64,000 nucleotides of DNA from JAOUJD01 sp963841815. GTDB taxonomy: Bacteria > Pseudomonadota > Gammaproteobacteria > Burkholderiales > Burkholderiaceae_F. The stretch lies in the NCBI GenBank assembly GCA_963841815.1, contig CAWJEE010000015.1:1-64000 (forward strand), in the 5' to 3' direction. Each line of letters opens with the position of its first letter. Position 1 is the first letter of the stretch. A model generated the notes under the pieces. The model was not told the origin of the DNA and made no database searches. It saw nothing but the letters and a program-made list of their open reading frames with translations. This document shows positions 38,124 to 46,178 of this stretch, in pieces. Position numbers and translations under genes: made by a program.

Positions 38124-39494
38124 TTACTTCCCGATGCAGAACCGGCTGAAGATGACGCCGAGCAGGTCGTCGGCCGTGAACTCGCCGGTGACCTCCGCCA
38201 GCGCGTTGCCGGCGAGGCGCAACTCCTCGGCGAACAGGTCGAGCACCGCGTCGCGCTGCGCGGCGTGCGCCGCCGCGGCACCCAGGTGCTCGCGCGCAAG
38301 CTCGAGCGCCTGGACCTGGCGCGCGCGGGCGAGGATCAGGTTCTCGCCCGTGGTGTCGCGCTCCCACCCGGCGACGCGCTTCAGCTCCGCGCGCAGCAAG
38401 TCGACGCCGGCGCCGCTCTTCGCCGAGAGCCACACGCGCGACCCGTCGACGCGGGGCGGCTGCCCGGCGAGGTCGATCTTGTTCAGCACCGTGACGACCG
38501 GCACACCGCGCCCGACGCGGGCCTCGACCTGCCGCATGACGTCCTCGTCGCGGTCCGGGTGCGTGGCGTCCACGAGGTGCAGCACCGCATCGGCCCGCGC
38601 CAGCTCGGCCAGCGTGCGCTCGATGCCGATCTTCTCGACTTCGTCGGCGGTGGCGCGCAGTCCCGCCGTGTCGACGATGTTCAGCGGAATGCCGTCGACA
38701 CTGATCGTCTGCGCGATGCGGTCGCGCGTCGTGCCCGGCACGGCGGTGACGATCGCGATCTCTTCGCCCGCGAGCGCGTTCAGCAGGCTCGACTTGCCGA
38801 CGTTCGGCGCGCCGACGAGCACCACGTCCAGCCCTTCGCGCAGCACCGCGCCCTGCTTCGACTGCGCCAGCAGGCGATCGAGGTCTTCACGCAGCCGCGC
38901 CAGCTTTCCGCCGGCGTCCGCCTTCTGCAGGAAGTCGATCTCCTCTTCGGGAAAGTCGAGCGTGGCTTCGACCAGCATGCGCAGCTCGACCAGCCCGTCG
39001 TGCAGCGCGTGCACGCGCCGCGAGAACTCGCCCGCCAGCGACCGCACCGCGCTGCGCGCCGCCAGTTCGGTCGAGGCATCGATCAGGTCCGCGACCGCCT
39101 CGGCCTGCGCGAGGTCGAGCCGATCGTTGAGGAAGGCGCGCTGCGTGAACTCGCCCGGCGCGGCGATGCGCGCGCCGAGCGCGCGGCCGGCCTGCAGGCA
39201 ACGCTCGACGACGAGGCGCAGCACGACCGGCCCGCCGTGGCCCTGCAGTTCGAGCACGTCCTCGCCGGTGTACGAATGCGGCGCGGGGAAGAAGAGCGCG
39301 ATGCCGTCGTCGATCGGCGCGCCGTCGGCGTCGAGGAACGGTGCGTGCAGCGCCACGCGCGGCGCCAACCGGTTCGCCTTCGGCCCGAGCAGGCCGTCGA
39401 TCACCGGCCCCAGGTCGCCGCCGGACACGCGAACGATCCCGATGCCGCCGCGTCCAGGCGGCGTGGCGATGGCGACGATGGGGTCTGCGGCCAT
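38124..39494 (-). CDS. mnmE: tRNA modification GTPase MnmE (TrmE)
   Basis: 456 residues. The N-terminal formyl-THF-binding domain starts DPIVAIATPPGRGGIGIVRV. The G domain has G1 GAPNVGKSSLLN, G2 PGTTRD, G3 DTAGLR and G4 NKID. The C-terminal FCIGK carries the essential Cys. With MnmG, also in this window, it makes cmnm5U34 in tRNA. It is the distal gene of the conserved rpmH-rnpA-yidD-yidC-mnmE cluster; a plus-strand gene of 101 codons sits between it and yidC. Confidence 0.98.
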   Translation of the reverse strand: MAADPIVAIATPPGRGGIGIVRVSGGDLGPVIDGLLGPKANRLAPRVALHAPFLDADGAPIDDGIALFFPAPHSYTGEDVLELQGHGGPVVLRLVVERCLQAGRALGARIAAPGEFTQRAFLNDRLDLAQAEAVADLIDASTELAARSAVRSLAGEFSRRVHALHDGLVELRMLVEATLDFPEEEIDFLQKADAGGKLARLREDLDRLLAQSKQGAVLREGLDVVLVGAPNVGKSSLLNALAGEEIAIVTAVPGTTRDRIAQTISVDGIPLNIVDTAGLRATADEVEKIGIERTLAELARADAVLHLVDATHPDRDEDVMRQVEARVGRGVPVVTVLNKIDLAGQPPRVDGSRVWLSAKSGAGVDLLRAELKRVAGWERDTTGENLILARARQVQALELAREHLGAAAAHAAQRDAVLDLFAEELRLAGNALAEVTGEFTADDLLGVIFSRFCIGK

Positions 39495-39599
39495 GCGACC
39501 GAGTGTACGGTGCCATCGAGGAAGTCCCGGAGCGCCCGGCCCGCGCCGTTTTTTGGCACTCTTCGTCCTTCACCTCTCGCTGAAGCCCAGCTTCCCACC

Positions 39600-39905
39600 G
39601 TGCCCGACCCCGACGACCAGGACCCGCTGATCCGCTACGGCGCGCCGCTGGCCGCCGTGCTGCTGGCGGTCGTGCTGTCGATCATGGTCGCCGCGCTGGC
39701 GGCGGGCCAGTTCGAAGGCGACTACTCGACGCGCGCGGCGATCTACACGGGCCTCGTGCTGTGGGTGCTCGTCGGCGCCGCGGTGATGTTCATCCTCGCC
39801 CACCGCTCCGAGGGCGGGCGCCTGTCACCCGGGCGCGTGCTGCTGTGGACCGCCACCATCTGGCTGTGGCCGGTGTTCGCGCTGCTCGCCTGGCAGCGCC
39901 GCTGA
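39600..39905 (+). CDS. Small three-helix membrane protein
   Basis: 101 residues from a GTG at 39600, with three hydrophobic segments: PLAAVLLAVVLSIMVAALAA, YTGLVLWVLVGAAVMFILA and LLWTATIWLWPVFALLAWQR. The start begins PDPDDQDPLIRYG; no strong ribosome-binding site is visible, so the exact start is uncertain. It lies on the strand opposite to both neighbours, between mnmE and yidC. I recognise no family. The regular helix pattern and intact frame support a real gene. Confidence 0.55.
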   Translation: MPDPDDQDPLIRYGAPLAAVLLAVVLSIMVAALAAGQFEGDYSTRAAIYTGLVLWVLVGAAVMFILAHRSEGGRLSPGRVLLWTATIWLWPVFALLAWQRR

Positions 39906-39939
39906 AAAAAACGGGCCGGGGCGTTTCCGCCGCGGCCCG
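39905..39939 (-). terminator. Terminator after yidC
   Basis: On the minus strand CGGGCCG pairs with CGGCCCG, with an inner GGCG/CGCC stem and a 4-nt loop, followed by TTTTTTT. It lies 24 bases past the yidC stop, so the rpmH-yidC transcript ends here and mnmE probably has its own promoter. Confidence 0.85.
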
Positions 39940-39962
39940 CTGTCTCCGTTGGCACCGTCCGG

Positions 39963-41719
39963 TCAGCCCGGCTTCTTCGCCTTCGCGATCTGCTTCGTCA
40001 CGTACCACTGCTGCGCGATCGACAGGATGTTGTTGGTCAGCCAGTAGAGCACCAGGCCCGCAGGGAAGAAGAAGAACATCACGCCGAAGATCAGCGGCAT
40101 GAACATCATCACCTTCGCCTGCACGGGATCGGGCGGCGTGGGGTTCAGCTTGTACTGGATCCACATCGTGGCCATCATCAGCAGCGGCAGGATGAACCAC
40201 GGGTCCGGCGTGGCGAGGTCCGTCACCCACAGCGTCCACGGCGCATTCCGCATCTCGACGCTGGCGAGCAGCACCCAGTAGAGCGAAATGAACACGGGGA
40301 TCTGCACCAGGATCGGCAGGCAGCCGCCGAGCGGGTTGATCTTCTCGTTGCGGTACAGCTCCATCATCGCCGTGTTCAGCTTCTGCTTGTCGTCGCCGTA
40401 CTGCTCGCGCAGCTTCGTCAGCCGCGGCGTCACTTCCTTCATCTTCGCCATCGACTTGTAGCTCGCCGCCGACAGCGGATAGAACGCGGCCTTGATCAGG
40501 ACCGTCAGCAGCACGATCGCCCAGCCCCAGTTGCCGACGATGCGGTGCAGGAACTCCAGCAGCCAGTAGATCGGCTTCGCGAGGAAGGTCAGCCAGCCGT
40601 AGTCGACGACGAGGTCCAGCCCCGGCGCGATCGCCGCCAGCGTCTGCTGGTTCTGGGGGCCGATGTACAGCGTCGCCTTGCCGGTCGCCGCCGCGCCGGG
40701 TGCCACGGTGCCGAGCGGCAGCAGCGTGCCGATCGAGTACAGGTTCTTGTCGACGCTGCGCGCGTAGAACTGGCGCTCGCCCTTTTCCGGCACCCACGCG
40801 GTGGCGAAGTAGTGCTGGATCATGCCGACCCAGCCGTTGTCGGCCGCCTTCGGCAGCTCGGGCTTGTTCTTCTCGATGGCCGAGAACTCGACCTTCTTGA
40901 ACTTCTCCTGGTCCGTGTAGACGACCGGGCCGGTGTACGTGTAGTACAGCGACGACTCGCCCTCGGGCTTGTTGCCGTCGCGCACGATCTGCAGGTACAC
41001 CGAGGGCGTCACCGGCGCGTCGCCGACGTTGGCCACTTCGTGCGTCACCTCGATGTCGTGGCGACCGCGGTGGAACGTGTAGGTCTTGGTGACCCGCACG
41101 CCGTCGCTCTCCGACACGAAAGTCACCGGCAGCGTGTCCTGGCCCGGAGCCAGTTCGCGCGGCCCGTCGACGACCGTGAAGGGCGTGCGGTGGTTGGGGA
41201 AGTTGCCGCCGACCACGCCGCTCTGCGTCACGTAGACCCGGTTCGGGCTCACTTCAAGCAGGACGGTGTTGCGGTCGGCGTCGTGCTTCTTGCCGGTGAC
41301 GAGACCGAGCAATCCACTCGCGGTCCAGTCCGGGGCGACCTTCTCCGTCAGCAGTTCCGCGCGCGACACCACGGCCCCTTCCGGATCGATCGCGACCTTC
41401 ATCACGTCGGTCTGGATCACGACCGGTGCCGCCCTGGCAGCTGACTCGGCGCTCGGGGCCTGCGCGGGCACGGCGCCCGGCGCCACGGCGGATACGGCGG
41501 CGGCCGGTGGCGGCACGGTCGGCACCGCCCGGGCGCGGCCGGCGCGGCGGGCGGCACCGCCGCCTTCGAAGCGTCCGCCGGCGCAGCAACGGGCGGGGGC
41601 GTCGGCGTGGCGCCGAACATCGACGGCTTGCCCGTGTGAACCAGCCACCGGTCCCACAACAGGAACAGCGACATGCCGAAGAAGACCCACAAGACGGTGC
41701 GCTGAAAATCTGTACCCAT
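39963..41719 (-). CDS. yidC: Membrane protein insertase YidC (one-base frameshift)
   Basis: After adding one inferred missing base near 41530 the protein is 585 residues. The N-terminus is MGTDFQRTVLWVFFGMSLF, with the first membrane helix, followed by a Pro/Ala-rich linker where the frame breaks (GCGCCCGGGCGG; one G missing). The periplasmic beta-domain is intact (DGVRVTKTYTFHRGRHDIEV). The conserved C-terminal core is FLHRIVGNWGWAIVLLTVLI with the essential Arg-bearing groove region, and MELYRNEKINPLGGCLPIL. It inserts inner-membrane proteins including F0 subunits. The break is in a low-complexity linker of an essential gene and is most likely a read error. Confidence 0.95.
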
Positions 41720-41733
41720 CGGGCGCTCGATTC

Positions 41734-42031
41734 CTACTGCGATTTCAGTTGATCGGTGAACGTGCGTGGCGCGCTCTGCGCCGGGTCTTCCTGGCACCAG
41801 CAGCGCCAACGGAATTGCTCCGGGACGGGATCGACCCCCCCGCGGCCATACGGGATGACACCGTGCCAGGCGGGCCCCCATCATCCAGCTGCCCTTCAGC
41901 GCGCCGTGCTGCTCGATGGCCTCGCGCGCGTACTCGGAGCAGGTCGGCCAGAAGCGACAGCCGCCGCCGACCCACGGCGACAGCACGTATTGATAGGCAC
42001 GGATCAGTGCGAGCAGGACGCGCTTGATCAT
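41734..42031 (-). CDS. yidD: Membrane protein insertion efficiency factor YidD (one-base frameshift)
   Basis: After removing one inferred extra base near 41852 the protein is about 98 residues. The N-terminal half has the full family signature (RAYQYVLSPWVGGGCRFWPT, CSEYAREAIEQHGALKG, RLARCHP). The corrected tail reads YGRGGVDPVPEQF and ends TFTDQLKSQ. YidD is a small membrane-associated protein that aids YidC. It starts 19 bases after the rnpA stop and ends 14 bases before yidC. Confidence 0.93.
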
Positions 42032-42050
42032 CGGGTCGTGGCGTGTGGGG

Positions 42051-42533
42051 TCAGGCGTCGAGTTGCGCAAGGTGCCGGCCGAGGCGGTCCAGCAGAGCGT
42101 CCGCTTCCTCGCGCAGCGCGCGGCGCCACACGGTCAGCGAGGCGCGCGGCCCCTCGGCCGCGCGGTCGCGCGACGACTTGAGCCGAAACGAAACGTCGAG
42201 CCGCAGCCCCCGTTGTGCGCACGCGGCTTCCAGTGGCGGCGCGGCGCGGCGCGCCGCCTCGCGCAGGACCCGCTTCACCAGGTTCCGGTCGACCGCGCGC
42301 CGGGCATTGCGCTTTCCGACGGTGGCGCCGAAGCGCACGGACGCCTGCTCGCTCGGAAACCACGCGGCGGTCATCGACAGCCAATGCCGGGCCGCGCGCA
42401 ACCCCTGCGCTCGCGGCGCGGCGAGCACCGCCGCGAACTCGGACGGGCGCCGCAGGCGTCGGGCACGACCGAACCGGCCGGTCCTGTTCGCCTCAGCAGG
42501 TGGCTCATCCCGAATCGACTTGGAAAGCGGCAC
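42051..42533 (-). CDS. rnpA: Ribonuclease P protein component
   Basis: About 160 residues from a GTG. The central RNR signature is KRNARRAVDRNLVKRVLREA, and FGRARRLRRPSEFAAVLAAP is the N-terminal family block. The protein is highly basic and works with the M1 RNA to trim tRNA 5' ends. It lies 17 bases after rpmH, in the conserved pair. It is slightly longer than E. coli RnpA (119) because of N- and C-terminal extensions, which is common in betaproteobacteria. The rnpB RNA gene was not seen in this window. Confidence 0.93.
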   Translation of the reverse strand: MPLSKSIRDEPPAEANRTGRFGRARRLRRPSEFAAVLAAPRAQGLRAARHWLSMTAAWFPSEQASVRFGATVGKRNARRAVDRNLVKRVLREAARRAAPPLEAACAQRGLRLDVSFRLKSSRDRAAEGPRASLTVWRRALREEADALLDRLGRHLAQLDA

Positions 42534-42550
42534 GCGAGCCGCATCCGGCG

Positions 42551-42691
42551 TCAGACCGCCAGGCGCTTGCGCCCCTTGGCGCGACGGGCGGCGATCACCG
42601 CCCGGCCGCCACGGGACCTCATGCGAACGAGGAAGCCATGCGTGCGCGCGCGTTTGACTTTGGAGGGCTGGTAGGTGCGTTTGGTGGACAT
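42551..42691 (-). CDS. rpmH: 50S ribosomal protein L34
   Basis: 46 residues, MSTKRTYQPSKVKRARTHGF followed by LVRMRSRGGRAVIAARRAKG and RKRLAV, almost the universal L34 sequence. The N-terminus has two extra residues and a Lys-Val-Lys variant. It is first in the rpmH-rnpA-yidD-yidC transcript and diverges from dnaA. Confidence 0.98.
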   Translation of the reverse strand: MSTKRTYQPSKVKRARTHGFLVRMRSRGGRAVIAARRAKGRKRLAV

Positions 42692-42997
42692 TGTTCTTCC
42701 TTGACGGTGACTGCGCCGAAGCGAGGAGGCGAGCCGCCGGAGTGGTGCGAGAGGAGCGGCGTCCCTCGCCTGCAGTCGCTCACGCTTGTCCTCGCCGCTG
42801 TTTGCCGAGGCGCCGGAGGACGGCACGCCGCACGAGGCGGCATCGAGGAAACCTGCCGCGTTCGCCGGCCAGCGAAGGCCGCGGAGAAAAGCGCGGTATT
42901 AGACGCGATGCAGCGAGACACTGTCAAACCGCGCCCTGTGCGAGCGGACGACGTCCGGTTTCCGCGCGTCAAAAGTGGACAAAGCGGGGGATAGCCC

Positions 42998-43006
42998 TGT
43001 GGATAA
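42998..43006 (-). promoter_or_regulatory. Perfect DnaA box
   Basis: TGTGGATAA, the exact complement of the consensus TTATCCACA, in the rpmH-dnaA spacer. Confidence 0.75.
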
Positions 43007-43146
43007 GTCCGTTGTGCGGCGCAGAATAAGAACTCTCTTGCGGTGCCACGCGACGACTTCTGCATGTAAGCACACGCTATCGTAGAACAGCGAAGATTGG
43101 CGCGGGTTTGAGCACACGGAGAGACCGTCTCGCCGGGGCTACAGCC

Positions 43147-43155
43147 TGTGGATAA
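43147..43155 (-). promoter_or_regulatory. Perfect DnaA box near dnaA promoter
   Basis: A second exact TGTGGATAA. It lies about 20 bases before the TAGAAT element and 156 bases before the dnaA start, a position suited to DnaA autoregulation. Confidence 0.75.
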
Positions 43156-43310
43156 CCGGGTCACTTCGGGTAGAATGCCGAGCTTCGTCGGGGTCATCGT
43201 ACCGAGGGGATGCGAACCACTGGCGGCCGGCGCGACCGGAGCGGAGCAGGGCGGCGATGGACCGGGCCGATGCTTGCGCAAAGTACAAAAAGAGACGAGA
43301 CCACACCTCA

Positions 43311-44691
43311 ATGCAGCACATCTGGCAAGACTGCTCGCGCCTCCTCGAGACGGAGCTGACCCCGCAGCAATTCTCGGCCTGGATCAAACCGCTGAAGGCA
43401 CTCGACTTCGACGAGTCGACCGCCACGCTGACGATCGGTGCGCCGAACCGGCTGAAGCTGGACGCCATTCGCTCGCAGTTTTCCGACCGCATCGCGCAAG
43501 CCGCATCGCGCATCGTCCAGCGGCCGGTCGCGATCGTGTTCGCGGTCGACGGCGCCTCGGCGCTGGCGTCCGCCATGCGGTTTCCGAACGGCGATGGCGC
43601 CGGCGACGGCCCGGCGGCCGAGCCCGGGCCCGGTCGTCGAAAGCGTCGCGGGCAACTCGGAACGGTTCGAGCGCAGCCGGCTGAACCCGAACCTGACGTT
43701 CGACACCTTCGTCACCGGCAAGGCGAACCAGCTCGCGCGCGCCGCCGCGATGCAGGTGGCGGAGAACCCCGGAGGCTCCTACAACCCGCTGTTCCTGTAC
43801 GGCGGCGTCGGCCTCGGCAAGACCCACCTGATCCACGCCGTGGGCAACGGCATCCTGGCGCGCAAGCCCAATGCGAAGGTGCGCTACATCCACGCGGAGC
43901 AGTACGTGAGCGACGTGGTGCGCGCGTACCAGCGCAAGGCGTTCGACGACTTCAAGCGCTACTACCACTCGCTCGACCTGCTGCTGATCGACGACATCCA
44001 GTTCTTCGCCGGCAAGGCGCGCACGCAGGAGGAGTTCTTCTACGCGTTCGAGGCGCTCGTCGTTGGCCGCAAGCAGATCATCATCACCTGCGACACCTAC
44101 CCGAAAGAACTGAAGGACATGGAAGACCGCCTGGTCTCCCGCTTCGCCTCGGGGCTGACCGTGGCGATCGAGCCGCCGGAACTCGAGATGCGCGTCGCGA
44201 TCCTGCTGCGCAAGGCGGAGGCCGAGGGCGTCGACCTCAAGGAAGACGTCGCGTTCCTCATCGCCAAGAACCTGCGCAGCAACGTCCGCGAACTGGAGGG
44301 CGCGCTTCGCAAGGTGATGGCCTATTCGTCCTTCCACGGCCGCGTGGTCACGGTCGATATCGCGCGCGAGGCACTGAAGGACCTGCTGTCCGCCTCGACC
44401 GGCCAGGTGACCGTCGAACTGATCCAGAAGACCGTTGCCGACTATTACAAGATCAAGGTCGCCGACATGTACAGCAAGCGGCGCCCGATCGCGATCGCGC
44501 TCCCGCGCCAGGTGGCGATGTACCTGGCGAAGGAACTGACGCAGAAGAGCCTGCCGGAGATCGGCGAACTGTTCGGCGGCCGGGACCACACGACCGTGCT
44601 GCACGCGGTGCGCAAGATCGGCGGCGAGCGCAACAAGAATCCCGAAATGAACCACGCGCTGCACGTGCTCGAGCAGACGCTGAAGGGCTGA
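43311..44691 (+). CDS. dnaA: Chromosomal replication initiator DnaA (one-base frameshift)
   Basis: After correction about 459 residues. Domain I starts MQHIWQDCSRLLETELTPQQ. Domain III has Walker A YGGVGLGKTHLIHAVGN (near residue 163) and Walker B LLLIDDIQFFAGK. Domain IV has the box-binding signature LFGGRDHTTVLHAVRKI (near 423). The frame breaks in the variable domain II linker near 43629-43631, where CCC for CC would explain the shift (AEPGPVVESVAGNSERF after repair). As dnaA is essential, a sequencing insertion is likely. The upstream in-frame ATG at 43257 is less family-like. Confidence 0.96.
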
Positions 44692-44945
44692 GAAGGCACG
44701 CGCCAACCCTGTGGATAGGTTCGCCCGACCTGTGGATGAGTGTGGATGGCCGGCCCTGTGGTCGGCCCGGCATGCCGAGTTGTCCTTTCGCTCCACACCC
44801 GGCCCACACCTTCCGTGCACGGGTATGCACAGGGCTCCGGACGCGGCAAGTGCATGAAGCGGCAGGGACTGTCGCTGTTGTCCACACCTGAAGCCTGCTT
44901 TATTAGTTACTAATCATTACCTAGAGAAGAAAGAGGAAAGAAGAA
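44692..44945. other. Candidate oriC: dnaA-dnaN spacer with DnaA-box cluster and AT-rich tract
   Basis: 254 bases. TGTGGATAG at 44710-44718, TGTGGATGA at 44731-44739 and TGTGGATGG at 44741-44749 share one orientation, and TTGTCCACA at 44878-44886 has the opposite one. Each is within one or two bases of the DnaA box. At 44893-44925 is the most AT-rich stretch nearby (TTTATTAGTTACTAATCATT), a fair DNA-unwinding element. Box cluster, AT-rich tract and strand switch of genes together suggest oriC here or jointly with the rpmH-dnaA spacer. Confidence 0.65.
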
Positions 44946-46046
44946 ATGCAACTGGTCAAAGCGTCCCGCGATGCGTTGCTGAAGCCGTTGCAGGTCGTCA
45001 GCGGCATCGTCGAGCGGAGGCAGACGTTGCCGATCCTGGCCAACATCCTCGTGCGCAAGGACGGCGAGCGCGTGTCGTTCACGGCAACCGACCTCGAGAT
45101 CCAGATCCAGACCAGCGCCGACATCGGCGCCGGCAAGGATGCCGCCGCCACGACGGTGGCCGCGCGCAAGCTCGTCGACATCCTGCGTGCTCTGCCCGAC
45201 GCCGACGTGGCGCTGTCGCTCTCCAACAAGAAACTCGCGATCGCCAGCGGCAAGAGCCGCTTCAACCTGCAAACGCTGGCCGCCGAGGAGTACCCCACCG
45301 TCGCGCAGGCGGAGTTCACCGCCGACTTCACCTTGCCGGCGTCGACCTTCAAGTACCTTCTGTCGATGGTCCACTTCGCGATGGCGCAGCAGGACATCCG
45401 CTACTACCTGAACGGCATGCTGCTGGTGGTCGACGGCACCACGGTTCGCGCCGTCGCCACCGACGGACACCGGCTCGCGCTGTGCGAGGTCGCCAAGGAC
45501 GGCGCGTCGAACAAGATCGAGGCGATCATCCCGCGCAAGACGGTGCTGGAACTGTCGCGCCTGCTGCCCGACTCCGACGATCCCGTGCGTGTCCAGATGG
45601 CCGCCAACCAGGTCAAGTTCAGTTTCGACAACATCGAGCTGGTGTCGAAACTGGTCGAGGGCAAGTTCCCGGACTACCAGCGGGTGCTGCCAGCCGCGAA
45701 CACCAAGGTGTTCGCGATCGGCCGCGAGGACCTGCAGCATGCGCTGCAGCGGGCCGCGATCCTGACGACCGACAAGTTCAAGGGCGTGCGAATGGTGCTC
45801 GCCAGCGGCAGCCTGAAGATCACGTCGACCAACGCCGACCAGGAAGACGCGCAGGACGAACTCGAGATCGACTACGCCGGCGACGGGCTCGACATCGGCT
45901 TCAACGTCAACTACCTGCTGGACGTGCTGGCGAACCTGAAGAACGAGCAGATCCGCTTTTCGCTCGGCGATGCGCTGGGCAGCGCCCTGATCACGATGCC
46001 GGACTCCGAACGGTTCAAGTACGTCGTGATGCCGATGAGAATTTGA
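44946..46046 (+). CDS. dnaN: DNA polymerase III beta subunit (sliding clamp)
   Basis: 366 residues, three repeated clamp domains. It starts MQLVKASRDALLKPLQVVSG and includes RRQTLPILANILV. The C-terminus ends DSERFKYVVMPMRI, the typical YVVMPMRL-like end that shapes the peptide-binding cleft. An AGGAAAG site precedes the ATG. The ring holds polymerase III on DNA. It lies between dnaA and gyrB in the standard order. Confidence 0.98.
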   Translation: MQLVKASRDALLKPLQVVSGIVERRQTLPILANILVRKDGERVSFTATDLEIQIQTSADIGAGKDAAATTVAARKLVDILRALPDADVALSLSNKKLAIASGKSRFNLQTLAAEEYPTVAQAEFTADFTLPASTFKYLLSMVHFAMAQQDIRYYLNGMLLVVDGTTVRAVATDGHRLALCEVAKDGASNKIEAIIPRKTVLELSRLLPDSDDPVRVQMAANQVKFSFDNIELVSKLVEGKFPDYQRVLPAANTKVFAIGREDLQHALQRAAILTTDKFKGVRMVLASGSLKITSTNADQEDAQDELEIDYAGDGLDIGFNVNYLLDVLANLKNEQIRFSLGDALGSALITMPDSERFKYVVMPMRI

Positions 46047-46061
46047 TCGCCTCGGGTGTAC

Positions 46062-46140
46062 GCGAGGGCTGCGCCCTCGCACGTGCACCCTCGGCGCTCA
46101 GTTTGAAGAACGGGCTTGGGGCGGCCCGGCGCCCGTTCTT
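46062..46140. other. Two hairpins in the dnaN-gyrB spacer
   Basis: GCGAGGGC and GCCCTCGC (8 bp, 3-nt loop, 46062-46080) are followed by AAGAACGGGC and GCCCGTTCTT (10 bp, 15-nt loop, 46106-46140). Neither has a clear U-run. They may lower read-through from dnaN into gyrB or stabilise the dnaN message. Confidence 0.5.
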
Positions 46141-46178
46141 GATCACAAATGCACGAAGAACCCGAAGGTGTATCACTG

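Larger units (their letters stand above)
42692..43310. other. rpmH-dnaA divergent intergenic region with DnaA boxes
   Basis: 619 bases without a supported gene. The half near dnaA holds two perfect DnaA boxes, runs of lower GC, and a TAGAAT -10-like element at about 43175 that could serve dnaA. The half near rpmH is GC-rich and should contain the rpmH promoter. It may be part of oriC together with the dnaA-dnaN spacer. Confidence 0.6.

Noticed and set aside
43257..43310. Upstream in-frame ATG as the dnaA start
   Set aside because: It adds 18 residues not typical of DnaA domain I, whereas MQHIWQDCSRLL matches the family start.
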